A stretch of DNA of 22,351 nt from JBQTHP01 sp052389755 (GTDB taxonomy: Bacteria > Pseudomonadota > Gammaproteobacteria > Steroidobacterales > Steroidobacteraceae), in assembly GCA_052389755.1 (NCBI GenBank), contig JBQTHP010000192.1, forward strand, positions 1 through 22,351. Reading direction: 5' to 3'. The first letter of the stretch is position 1. Each line of letters opens with the position of its first letter. Shown here piece by piece: positions 14,434-22,351 of this stretch. The notes beneath the pieces are model-generated. The model worked only from the letters and a program-made list of their open reading frames with translations. It was not told the origin of the DNA and searched no databases. Both the position numbers and the translations under genes were made by a program.

Positions 14434-17432
14434 CGCTGCTATCCGCCCGCTCGCTGTGGCTCGCGGCGGCGGCCTGCGCGATTGTCGCTACCGCGGATGC
14501 GCGCGAGCTCGATAGCTTCGAATCGCTCGAGCCCTGGAAAGCCGGCGCATCGGACAGCGTGAAGGGGAGCATCGCGAGCGACGCCGGCTTCCGCGGCCGC
14601 GCGTTGCGGCTCGACTTCGATTTCTCGGGCGTCTCCGGCTACGCGGTCGCACGCCGCGCATTGCCGCTCGACTTCCCGCCGAACTTCGAGCTGTCCTTCT
14701 ACGTGCGCGGCACCGCGCCGGTGAACAACCTCGAATTCAAGCTCATCGACGCGAGCGGCGAGAACGTGTGGTGGGCGAGGCGCGCGGACTTCGAGGTCCC
14801 GCGCGACTGGCAGCGGATTCGGATCAAGCGCCGCGACATTCAGTTCGCGTGGGGACCGACGAGCGATCGTCAGCTCTCGCGCACGGCGACGCTCGAGCTC
14901 GCCGTGAGCGCGGGCCGCGACGGCGGTCGCGGGTCGGTGTGGTTCGACGAGCTGCAGATCCGCGAGCTGCCCGTGCCGAGCCTAGCCCCGCCACAGCCCG
15001 TCATCGAAACCTCTTCCGCAGCGGTGCGGATCGACTTGGGTGGCGTGCGCGAGTTCGGCGGTCTCGTGCTGCATTGGGCGAGCGGCGCGCACGCGCGCCG
15101 CTACGACGTCGAGTTTTCACAGGACGGCGGAACGTGGGGCCGCGTGCGCGCGGTCGAAGGCGCCGACGGCGGCACGGACTATCTGCGTCTGCCCGATTCC
15201 GAAACGCGCTACGTGCGCCTGAAGCTCCTCGACGGCCCGGGTCGTACCTATGCGCTTTCCGAGATCGAGGTCCGGGACCTCGCCTTTGGCGCAACGGCCA
15301 ACGCGTTTCTCGAGCACGTCGCCCGCGGCGCGGCGCGCGGCCACTATCCCCGCGGTTTCATGGGCGAGCAGTCCTACTGGACCGTGGTGGGCGTCGACGG
15401 CGGCCACGATGAGGGGCTGTTGTCCGAAGACGGTGCGCTCGAAGTCGCCAAGCGCGGCTTTTCGATCGAGCCGTTCGTCCTGACAGACGACAAGCTCGTC
15501 TCGTGGGCGGACGTCAAGATCGATCACGCGCTGCTCGATGGGTACTTGCCGATTCCCTCGGTCACGTGGCAGCACGATCGTTTCTCCCTGACCATCACCG
15601 CATTCGCGAGCGGCACACCCGAGGCGTCGCAGCTCATCGCCCGCTATGACGTGCACAACCCCCTCGATTCGCCGCAGACGCTCACCCTCGCACTCGCCGC
15701 TCGACCGTTCCAGGTCAATCCGCCGACGCAGTTCCTCAACACGCCCGGCGGCGTGAGCCCGATCCATACGCTCGCCGCGCAAGCGAACACCGTCACGGTG
15801 AACGGCGACCGTTCCGTGCGAGCGCTCGTCGCGCCGGATGCATTCCACTGCGCGAGCTTCGATGCGGCATCGATTGCGGCGCTCGTGACGGAGCCGCTGG
15901 CCTGCCCACGCGAAGGGCTATCGGATCCGACCGGCTTCGCATCCGGCGCGCTGCTCTATCGACTGCAGCTCGCTCCGCGAGAGACGAAGACCCTTGGTCT
16001 CGTGGTGCCCTGGAGCGGCCGTGTCGATACGCCCGCACTCGACGCGGAGCTGCGCAGCGTGGCTGATTCATGGCGAGCAAAGCTCAATCGCGTGTCGATT
16101 CAGGTGCCACCCGCGGGCACGAGGCTCGTCGATACGCTGCGGACCAGTCTCGCGCATGTGCTCATCAACCGTGACGGTCCGGCGCTGCAGCCCGGCGCGC
16201 GTGCGTACGAGCGCTCGTGGATCCGCGACGGCGCGCTTACTTCGGCCGCGCTCCTGCGGCTCGGCCACGAGGACGTGGTGACCGATTACGCGCGCTGGTA
16301 CGCGCGGCATCTCTTCCCGAACGGCAAGGTGCCGTGCTGCGTCGATCGTCGCGGAGCCGACCCGGTGCCCGAGAACGACAGCCACGGCGAGCTCATCTTT
16401 CTTGTCGCGGAAACCTACCGCTACACGCATGACCGGGCACTCCTCGCGGAGCTATGGCCCCGCGTCGAGGCGGCGGCGCGCTACATGGATCAGCTCCGCC
16501 GCTCGGAGCGCGTCGACGCCAATCGCACCGATGCACGACGCGCTTACTACGGATTGATGCCGCCTTCGATCAGTCACGAGGGCTACTCCGACCGGCCGGC
16601 GTATTCGTACTGGGACGACTTCTGGGCGCTCAAGGGATACGAGGACGCCGTGGAGATCGCAACCACGCTCGGCAGGCGCGCCGAAGCCGCCGCGCTCGCG
16701 AGCTCGCGCGACGAATTCCGCAACGATCTGTACGCATCGCTTGTCGCCGCAACGGCCGCGCACGGCATCGACTACATTCCCGGCGCGGCCGACCGCGGCG
16801 ATTTCGATGCCACCTCGACCACCATTGCCCTCGACCCGGTGGGCGAGCTCGGCCGTCTGCCGGAGCCGCTCGTGCGCGCGACGTTCGAGCGCTACTGGCA
16901 GGAATTCGTCGCCCGGCGCGACGGCACGAAGCCGTGGGACGCGTACACGCCGTACGAATGGCGAACCGTCGGCGCCTTCGTGCGGCTCGGCTGGCACGCG
17001 CGTGCGCACGAGTTGCTGGAGTTCTTCATGTCGAGCCGCCGCCCGGCGGCATGGAATCAGTGGGCCGAAGTCGTGGGCCGCGATCCGCGCGAGCCGCGCT
17101 TCCTCGGCGACATGCCGCACGGTTGGGTTGCTTCGGACTTCATCCGCTCGGTGCTCGACCTCTTCGCGTACGAGCGCCCGGCTGATGCGGCATTGGTGCT
17201 CGCGGCGGGCATCCCACGCGAGTGGATCGAGGGCCGCGGCGTGACCGTGCAGGATTTGCGTACACCGTACGGTCCGTTGACGTACACGCTCACGCGCGAG
17301 GCCGGGCGCGTACGGCTGCGGATCGAGGAGGGGCTCACGCTACCCGCGGGCGGTCTCGTTTTTAAGTGGTCCGGCCGTGAGCTGCGAATCCGACGACTCC
17401 CGGCGGACGTCGTCGTCAAGGAGCGTACGTGA
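14430..17432 (+). CDS. Secreted 1000-residue protein: two beta-sandwich modules and a six-hairpin glycosidase-like domain
   Basis: 1000 residues. A signal peptide (1-24, ending ADA) is followed by a galactose-binding-like sheet domain at about 28-180 (LSFYVRGTA, VWFDELQIREL) and an F5/8 type C (discoidin)-like domain at about 195-284 (VRIDLGGV, RYDVEFSQDGGTW, TRYVRLKLLDG, SEIEVRDL). A large beta-rich region (about 310-555) leads to an (alpha/alpha)-barrel at about 560-930. The barrel resembles GH15/GH37/GH63-like six-hairpin enzymes: RSWIRDGAL (595-603), ENDSHGEL (648-655), YWDDFWALKG (727-736), PYEWR (841-845) and GDMPHGWVASDF (893-904). I cannot assign it to a named family. Context suggests it trims beta-1,2-gluco-oligosaccharides in the periplasm, and acidic residues in the listed motifs are catalytic candidates. 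The ATG overlaps the permease stop (ATGA). Confidence 0.8.
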   Translation: MTLLSARSLWLAAAACAIVATADARELDSFESLEPWKAGASDSVKGSIASDAGFRGRALRLDFDFSGVSGYAVARRALPLDFPPNFELSFYVRGTAPVNNLEFKLIDASGENVWWARRADFEVPRDWQRIRIKRRDIQFAWGPTSDRQLSRTATLELAVSAGRDGGRGSVWFDELQIRELPVPSLAPPQPVIETSSAAVRIDLGGVREFGGLVLHWASGAHARRYDVEFSQDGGTWGRVRAVEGADGGTDYLRLPDSETRYVRLKLLDGPGRTYALSEIEVRDLAFGATANAFLEHVARGAARGHYPRGFMGEQSYWTVVGVDGGHDEGLLSEDGALEVAKRGFSIEPFVLTDDKLVSWADVKIDHALLDGYLPIPSVTWQHDRFSLTITAFASGTPEASQLIARYDVHNPLDSPQTLTLALAARPFQVNPPTQFLNTPGGVSPIHTLAAQANTVTVNGDRSVRALVAPDAFHCASFDAASIAALVTEPLACPREGLSDPTGFASGALLYRLQLAPRETKTLGLVVPWSGRVDTPALDAELRSVADSWRAKLNRVSIQVPPAGTRLVDTLRTSLAHVLINRDGPALQPGARAYERSWIRDGALTSAALLRLGHEDVVTDYARWYARHLFPNGKVPCCVDRRGADPVPENDSHGELIFLVAETYRYTHDRALLAELWPRVEAAARYMDQLRRSERVDANRTDARRAYYGLMPPSISHEGYSDRPAYSYWDDFWALKGYEDAVEIATTLGRRAEAAALASSRDEFRNDLYASLVAATAAHGIDYIPGAADRGDFDATSTTIALDPVGELGRLPEPLVRATFERYWQEFVARRDGTKPWDAYTPYEWRTVGAFVRLGWHARAHELLEFFMSSRRPAAWNQWAEVVGRDPREPRFLGDMPHGWVASDFIRSVLDLFAYERPADAALVLAAGIPREWIEGRGVTVQDLRTPYGPLTYTLTREAGRVRLRIEEGLTLPAGGLVFKWSGRELRIRRLPADVVVKERT

Positions 17433-19693
17433 ACGCGTCGAAATTGCTTTGCGCGCTGGTGCTCAGCTGCCTCGCAGCGCCGGCTCAAGCCGATCCTCAG
17501 CTGAACGATCCTGCGATCGAAGCTCGCATCTCGTCGCTGCTTCAGCGGATGACGCTCGAGGAAAAGCTCGGGCAGTTGAACCAGTTTGCCGCGGGACAGC
17601 CTACGGGGCCGGGCACCGGGCGAAGCGATTACGGCCAGATGATCGCGGCAGGCCAGATCGGTTCGCTGCTCCATTCCGCGGGTGCGAAGGAGGCAAACGA
17701 GCTGCAGCGCATCGCCATGACCCAGTCGAGGTTGAAGATCCCACTACTGCTCGGATTCGATGTGATCCACGGCTACCGAGCAGTATTCCCGGTCCCCTTG
17801 GGCCTCGCGGCGACGTGGAACCCGGAGCTGGTGGAAAGAGCAGCTCGCGTGGCAGCGCGCGAAGCCTCGGCCGAGGGCGTGCGCTGGACCTTTTCGCCCA
17901 TGGTAGACATCGCGCGCGATGCTCGCTGGGGGAGGATCGTCGAGGGTGCCGGCGAGGACCCGTATCTGGGCTCGGTAATGGCCGCCGCTTACGTCCGCGG
18001 TTACCAGGGAAAGAGCCTGAGCGATCCGGCTTCGATCGCGGCGTGCGCCAAGCACTATGTCGGATATGGAGCGGCGGAAGGCGGTCGCGACTACAACACT
18101 ACGGACATTCCCGAGCGCATGCTGCGCGATGTCTACCTGCCTCCCTTTCACGCCGCGGTGAATGCCGGCGCAGCCACCTTGATGAGCGCCTTCAACGCCA
18201 TCGATGGCGTGCCGGCAAGCGCCAACCAGTTCACGCTCGACCAGGTCTTGCGCCGCGAGTGGGGTTTTCGCGGATTCGTCGTGAGTGATTGGACGTCGGT
18301 GAAGGAGCTCATCCCGCACGGCATCGCCAACGACGGCGCAGCGGCAGCGCGGAAGGGGATCCTTGCGGGCGTGGATATGGATATGGAAGGAGGCCTCTAC
18401 CTCAACGAGCTCGGAGCACAGGTGAAGAACGGCAACGTTCCGACCCAGGCGATCGACCAGGCCGTGCGACGCATCCTGCGGGTGAAGCTCGCCCTCGGTC
18501 TGTTCGATCGTCCATACGTAAAAGAATCCGCTCAGAGCGCGGCACTGGATCCCGTCCACCTGAAACTTGCGCGCACAGCCGCCGAGCAATCGTTCGTCCT
18601 GCTGAAGAACGAGGCGCCCTCTGGCGGTACTGCTCCACTTCCCTTGGATCCTGCAGTCAGAACGATTGCGTTGATTGGTCCGCTGGCCGACAGCGCCGCC
18701 GATATGCTGGGCTCGTGGGCAGGCAGAGGTGATGCCAAAGATGCGATCACGTTGCGTGTGGCCCTGGCTGACTACGCCGCGAAACGAAAGCTGACGCTGC
18801 TGTACGAGGGATCCGATGCAGGCATTGCGCCGGCCGTCGAAGCCGCTCGTCGTGCCGATGTTGTTCTGCTCGCACTAGGTGAAAACGCCGGCGAAATGAC
18901 GGGTGAAGCGGCCTCGCGGACATCCCTCGGGTTCCCGGGCATGCAGGAAAGGCTGCTCGAAGCCGTCGCGGCGAGCGGCAAGCCCGTCGTTCTGATCGTG
19001 TTCAGCCGACCGCTGGCGTTGACGTCGGTGGCCGACAAGGTCGGCGCGATCGTGCAGGCGTGGCACCCTGGCATCCAGGCAGGCCCCGCGCTGGTCCGAG
19101 TGCTCACCGGCGAGGCGAACTTCAGCGGCCGATTGACCGCGAGCATGCCGCGCAGCGTTGGGCAGCAGCCCTTGTACTACAACCATCTCAACACCGGCAG
19201 GCCGGCGGGCAAAGTCGATCTCACGCGACCGGCGAAGGGTGCCGAAGAAAAATACGTTTCGCGCTATATCGACGACCTCAATGCGCCCCTTTTTCCATTC
19301 GGCCACGGATTGTCCTACACCCGCTTTCAATACTCCCCGCTCACGTTGAGCGCGAAACGCTTGAGCGCCCGGGCTCTGAATGGCGCCTCCGAGGCATTGA
19401 GAGTGGCGGTCGACGTGAAAAACGCAGGAAGTCGCGACGGAGTCGAAGTGGCACAACTGTACGTTAACCAACGCGGCACGTCCGTCGCTCGCCCGGTACG
19501 CGAATTGAAAGGCTTTCAGCGGATCGCGCTGCGTGCGGGTGAGTCCAGGCGCGTAGAGTTCGAGCTGGACGAGAAAGCACTGGCATTCTGGAATATCGAC
19601 ATGAAAAAGGTGGTTGAGCCGGCGGCAGTCACCGTCTGGGTCGGGCCCGATGCGCGCAGCGGAAGCAGCGCAGAGTTCACCATCACCGAGTAG
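17429..19693 (+). CDS. Secreted GH3 beta-glucosidase (BglX-like)
   Basis: 754 residues, close to E. coli BglX (765). A signal peptide at 1-21 (ending AQA) indicates a periplasmic enzyme. The GH3 barrel shows LLLGFDVIHGYR (107-117), KHY (208-210) and the nucleophile D287 in GFVVSDW. The second alpha/beta domain starts near 375 (QSFVLLKNE), with the acid/base glutamate expected in the GENAGEMTGEA region. A fibronectin type III-like domain closes the protein (about 655-740). Family members release glucose from beta-glucosides. With GH144 in the same operon, sophorose and short beta-1,2-glucans are the likely substrates, as for the GH3 enzymes in known beta-1,2-glucan loci. The GTG start at 17429 overlaps the previous stop, and AAGGAG lies 5 bases upstream. 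Hand counting of the first 80 or so codons suggests a somewhat lower third-position GC than the gene before it. Confidence 0.93.
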   Translation: MNASKLLCALVLSCLAAPAQADPQLNDPAIEARISSLLQRMTLEEKLGQLNQFAAGQPTGPGTGRSDYGQMIAAGQIGSLLHSAGAKEANELQRIAMTQSRLKIPLLLGFDVIHGYRAVFPVPLGLAATWNPELVERAARVAAREASAEGVRWTFSPMVDIARDARWGRIVEGAGEDPYLGSVMAAAYVRGYQGKSLSDPASIAACAKHYVGYGAAEGGRDYNTTDIPERMLRDVYLPPFHAAVNAGAATLMSAFNAIDGVPASANQFTLDQVLRREWGFRGFVVSDWTSVKELIPHGIANDGAAAARKGILAGVDMDMEGGLYLNELGAQVKNGNVPTQAIDQAVRRILRVKLALGLFDRPYVKESAQSAALDPVHLKLARTAAEQSFVLLKNEAPSGGTAPLPLDPAVRTIALIGPLADSAADMLGSWAGRGDAKDAITLRVALADYAAKRKLTLLYEGSDAGIAPAVEAARRADVVLLALGENAGEMTGEAASRTSLGFPGMQERLLEAVAASGKPVVLIVFSRPLALTSVADKVGAIVQAWHPGIQAGPALVRVLTGEANFSGRLTASMPRSVGQQPLYYNHLNTGRPAGKVDLTRPAKGAEEKYVSRYIDDLNAPLFPFGHGLSYTRFQYSPLTLSAKRLSARALNGASEALRVAVDVKNAGSRDGVEVAQLYVNQRGTSVARPVRELKGFQRIALRAGESRRVEFELDEKALAFWNIDMKKVVEPAAVTVWVGPDARSGSSAEFTITE

Positions 19694-19811
19694 CGGACGA
19701 ATGCGACGAAACCGCGGCCCGGGGCAGTCGAGGGACAACCTCAGGGCGCCGCGGTATTGAGAGCGATGCAGGATCGTATCCGCCATCCTCGCTACGAGGA
19801 GTGATTTCGAA

Positions 19812-21320
19812 GTGGGCAACGAAAACACAATCGATCGTCGGCGGGCGGCGAAGCTGCTCGGAAGTGGCGTCATCGGTCTGGCGCTGTCGCCGTGGCTCGG
19901 CGCCCGCGCATCGCGAGCGCGAGCGCGACCGAACGTCGTTTTCATCATGACCGACGATCACGCGCAAAACGCGCTCGGCATATACGGAAACAGAATACTC
20001 AAGACGCCGAATCTCGACCGCATCGGCAACGAGGGTCTGCGCTTCCAGGAGGCCTTCGTCACCAACTCGCTGTGCTTGCCGAGCCGCGCCACCTATCTCA
20101 CGGGACAGTATTCGCACAGCCACGGCATGATCACCAACGGCGAGGAGTCCGGCTTCACGGGCGAGCCGAAGCTGCGCAACGAGGAGACCTGGCCGAACCT
20201 GTTGCGCCGCGCGGGCTACCACACTGCTGTGGTCGGCAAGTGGCACATCAACTCGCCGCCAGCCGGCTACGACTACACCGCAGTGCTGCCGGGACAGGGT
20301 CAATACTTCGATCCGGAGATGTTGATCAACGGCGCGATGACGAGACAGCGGGGACACGCCGACGACGTGATCGGGGACCAGGCGCTTGCTTTTCTCACGA
20401 ACCGGCACAAGGACGCGCCATTCTGTCTGCTCTACCAGTTCAAGGCGCCGCATCGCGGCTGGGAGCCGGCGCCGCGTTTCGCGAAAGCCTTCGAGGATCT
20501 GGAGATCCCGCTGCCGAAGACGTTCTTCGAGACGCTGGCCGCGCGGCCGCAGGCCCTGCAGAAATCCGAGATGCGCATCGCCGACATGGCGGATTTCCAC
20601 GAACGCGGCGTGCCCGCCACGCTGCCGCCGGAGGAGCGTGCGCGCCGCAACTACCAGGCACTCGTCAAGAACTACTACCGCGTGTTGCTGGGCGTGGACG
20701 AGAACGTCGGCCGTGTGCTCGAGCTCCTCGACCGCGAGGGCCTGGCAGAAAACACCATTGTGCTCTACGCCTCGGACAACGGCTTTTTCCTCGGCGAGCA
20801 CGGCCTGTTCGACAAGCGGCTCATGTACGAGCCCTCGATCCGCGTGCCGATGCTGCTGCGCTGGCCGGCGGGCATCGAGCGCGCGCGCGTCGACCGCGAG
20901 CACATCGCGCTGAACATCGACGTGGCGCCGACCCTGCTCGATCTGTGCGGCGTGCAGGTGCCCGCGTCGATGCAGGGCGCGAGCTGGTCACCCCTGTTGC
21001 GCGAGAAGAGCTCGCCCTGGCGCGAGGATTTCCTGTACGAGTACTACGAGTTTCCGGCCGCTCACTGCGTGCGCCCGCACCGCGGGGTGCGCGGCCGGCG
21101 CTGGAAGCTGATTCACTTCTGGCACCAGCCGCAGGAGTGGGAGCTGTACGATCTGCAGAGCGATCCGGACGAGATGACCAACCTGGCCGCGCGTCCCGAA
21201 CACACCGGGCAACTGCTGCGAATGCAGGCGCGGTTGGCCGAGCTGCGCCGCGAGCTCGACGACATCGATCCACCCGGCTACGTACCGACTGCGCCCGATC
21301 CGGGCCGCTGCCCCGCCTGA
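19812..21320 (+). CDS. Type I (S1) sulfatase, probably Tat-exported
   Basis: 502 residues. A formylglycine-dependent sulfatase that removes sulfate esters from glycans or small molecules. The active-site motif CLPSR starts at C88, which must be oxidised to formylglycine by a maturase not seen in this window. Metal-binding D48-D49 lie in NVVFIMTDDH, and GYHTAVVGKWH and SDNGFFLGEHG supply further active-site residues. The N-terminus DRRRAAKLLGSGVIGLALSP looks like a twin-arginine signal. The GTG start is supported by GAGGAG at 19796-19801, 10 bases upstream. It begins 118 bases after the GH3 gene, so it may have its own promoter rather than belong to the overlapping operon. The substrate is unknown; similar S1 enzymes act on host or algal polysaccharides. 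Confidence 0.9.
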   Translation: MGNENTIDRRRAAKLLGSGVIGLALSPWLGARASRARARPNVVFIMTDDHAQNALGIYGNRILKTPNLDRIGNEGLRFQEAFVTNSLCLPSRATYLTGQYSHSHGMITNGEESGFTGEPKLRNEETWPNLLRRAGYHTAVVGKWHINSPPAGYDYTAVLPGQGQYFDPEMLINGAMTRQRGHADDVIGDQALAFLTNRHKDAPFCLLYQFKAPHRGWEPAPRFAKAFEDLEIPLPKTFFETLAARPQALQKSEMRIADMADFHERGVPATLPPEERARRNYQALVKNYYRVLLGVDENVGRVLELLDREGLAENTIVLYASDNGFFLGEHGLFDKRLMYEPSIRVPMLLRWPAGIERARVDREHIALNIDVAPTLLDLCGVQVPASMQGASWSPLLREKSSPWREDFLYEYYEFPAAHCVRPHRGVRGRRWKLIHFWHQPQEWELYDLQSDPDEMTNLAARPEHTGQLLRMQARLAELRRELDDIDPPGYVPTAPDPGRCPA

Positions 21321-21342
21321 TGCTCGAAGCGGATCAGCACCA

Positions 21343-22351
21343 TCATCGCCGGCCGCCGGCGTGGCTCAGGACGCCGCCGCTCGAAGCGATGACCGAGGCG
21401 TAGAAGCGCGCGCTCGCCTTGAGCGTGCGGCGCTGGCTCTCGAAATCCACGTGCACGATGCCGAAGCGCTTGGAGTAGCCGAGCGCCCACTCGAAGTTGT
21501 CGAGGACGGACCACACGAAGTAGCCCCGCACGTCGACGCCCTGCGCGCGGGCCGTGTGTACGGCCTTGAGGTGCTCGCGCAGGTAGTCGACACGCAACGG
21601 GTCCTGGAGCGCATCGCCCTCGACTGCGGGTGGATCGTAGAACGCCGCCCCGTTTTCCGTGATGTAGATAGGAAGATCGCCGTATCGCCGTTTGACGGAC
21701 ACGAGGACGTCGGTGACACCGTGCGGATACACCTCCCAGTCCGTCTCGGTGTAAGTGGCGTGCCTCTGCCGCACGCGCGACGCCTTCAGTGGCCAGGCAG
21801 CGTCATCGAAGCGCACGACGCTGCGGGTGTAGTAGTTGATGCCCAGGAAGTCGATCGGCTGGCGGATCAGGGCGAGGTCCTCGTCCGCGAATGTCGGCCA
21901 CGCCTCGCCGAAGATCTCGTTCATCTCGGCCGGGTAACGCCCGAAGAACACCGGGTCGAGGTACTGGCGGTTCATGTAGGCGTCCGCGCGCGCGGTGGCC
22001 GCCACGTCCTCCGCCCTGTCCGAGGCGGGATACTTCGGCTCGAGATTCACGACGAGGCCGATTCGATGTCGGCCCTCCGCACGATAAGCCTGCACCGCCG
22101 CCCCATGCGCGCGCAGCAGGTTGTGAGATGCGATCGGCGCCTCGAAACGATTGCGGTGCCCAGGCGCGAGCGCGCCGTGCAGATAGCCGCCGTCAGTGAC
22201 GACCCAGGGCTCGTTCAGCGTGGCCCACATCTTCACGCGATCGTCGAGCTTGCGGAACACGGCCGCCGCATAGTCCGCGAACCACTTTGCGATGTCCGGA
22301 TTGAGCCAGCCGCCACGATCGTCCAGCGCGGCGGGCAGATCCCAGTGATAC
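21343..22351 (-). CDS. GH1 beta-glucosidase, partial (N-terminus outside window)
   Basis: The C-terminal 335 residues of a family 1 glycoside hydrolase; the start lies beyond the window end. The visible part begins YHWDLPAALDDRGGW, a standard GH1 segment about 115 residues into the enzyme. The acid/base glutamate is in TLNEPWV (22210-22212), and the nucleophile glutamate is in YITENGAAF (21655-21657). The closing WSVLDNFEWALGYSKRFGIV is also typical. It hydrolyses beta-glucosides, probably in the cytoplasm, but the missing N-terminus prevents checking for a signal peptide. It converges on the sulfatase gene with 22 bases between the two stop codons, so it is not part of the operon. It could process imported disaccharides. 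Confidence 0.93.
   Translation of the reverse strand, partial: YHWDLPAALDDRGGWLNPDIAKWFADYAAAVFRKLDDRVKMWATLNEPWVVTDGGYLHGALAPGHRNRFEAPIASHNLLRAHGAAVQAYRAEGRHRIGLVVNLEPKYPASDRAEDVAATARADAYMNRQYLDPVFFGRYPAEMNEIFGEAWPTFADEDLALIRQPIDFLGINYYTRSVVRFDDAAWPLKASRVRQRHATYTETDWEVYPHGVTDVLVSVKRRYGDLPIYITENGAAFYDPPAVEGDALQDPLRVDYLREHLKAVHTARAQGVDVRGYFVWSVLDNFEWALGYSKRFGIVHVDFESQRRTLKASARFYASVIASSGGVLSHAGGRR

Noticed and set aside
19712..19754. Inverted repeat CCGCGGC/GCCGCGG after the GH3 gene as a terminator
   Set aside because: The loop is 29 bases, the stem only 7, and there is no T-tract; too weak to call.

Overview
The window is high-GC bacterial DNA, densely packed with genes. The TonB-dependent receptor with an N-terminal carboxypeptidase-regulatory-like domain, the PA2779-family protein and the lipoprotein and Tat signals point to a Gram-negative proteobacterium. 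My best guess is a gammaproteobacterium of the Xanthomonadales/Steroidobacter type, but nothing in the window (no rRNA or marker gene) proves it. No tRNA, rRNA, CRISPR array, insertion sequence or phage gene was seen. No gene-free stretch exceeds 300 bases; the longest, 5909-6193, is a regulatory region described below.

Left part (1-5908): a mixed set of genes. It holds a PA2779-family exported protein (+), a small two-TM protein and an eight-TM protein with an EEISWGQ motif (both -), a fatty acid hydroxylase/sterol desaturase-family enzyme (+), a possible 70-residue exported protein (-), and a coupled two-gene minus-strand unit. That unit is an N2227-like (carnosine N-methyltransferase-type) methyltransferase with an N-terminal zinc ribbon, followed 3 bases later by a CorA-like two-TM protein with a GMN motif.

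Centre (6091-19693): one compact carbohydrate-utilisation operon on the + strand. The order is LacI-type repressor, TonB-dependent receptor, GH144-type lipoprotein, Tat/lipoprotein solute-binding protein, two ABC permeases, a 1000-residue protein (two beta-sandwich modules plus a six-hairpin glycosidase-like domain) and a secreted GH3 beta-glucosidase. Six of the seven gene junctions are 4-base ATGA/GTGA overlaps; the seventh is a 4-base gap. A consensus-like promoter (TTGACA-N18-TAAACT) is followed by two near-palindromic LacI-type operators, 20 bp apart centre to centre. GH144 together with a GH3 and an ABC importer suggests beta-1,2-glucan (sophoro-oligosaccharide) as substrate. A surface lipoprotein would cut the polymer, the TonB receptor would take up the pieces, the 1000-residue enzyme and the GH3 would work in the periplasm, and the ABC permeases would move short products inside. 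No ABC ATPase is present.

Two defects sit at the head of this operon. The LacI gene has no ATG, GTG or TTG start: an ACG stands where the start should be, 6 bases after a perfect GGAGGAG. The TonB receptor is broken by a single-base frameshift near 8217-8219, with both halves otherwise intact. They could be sequencing or assembly errors, or real lesions.

Right part (19812-22351): a type I sulfatase with a CLPSR active-site motif (+), and convergent to it a GH1 beta-glucosidase (-) that runs off the window end.
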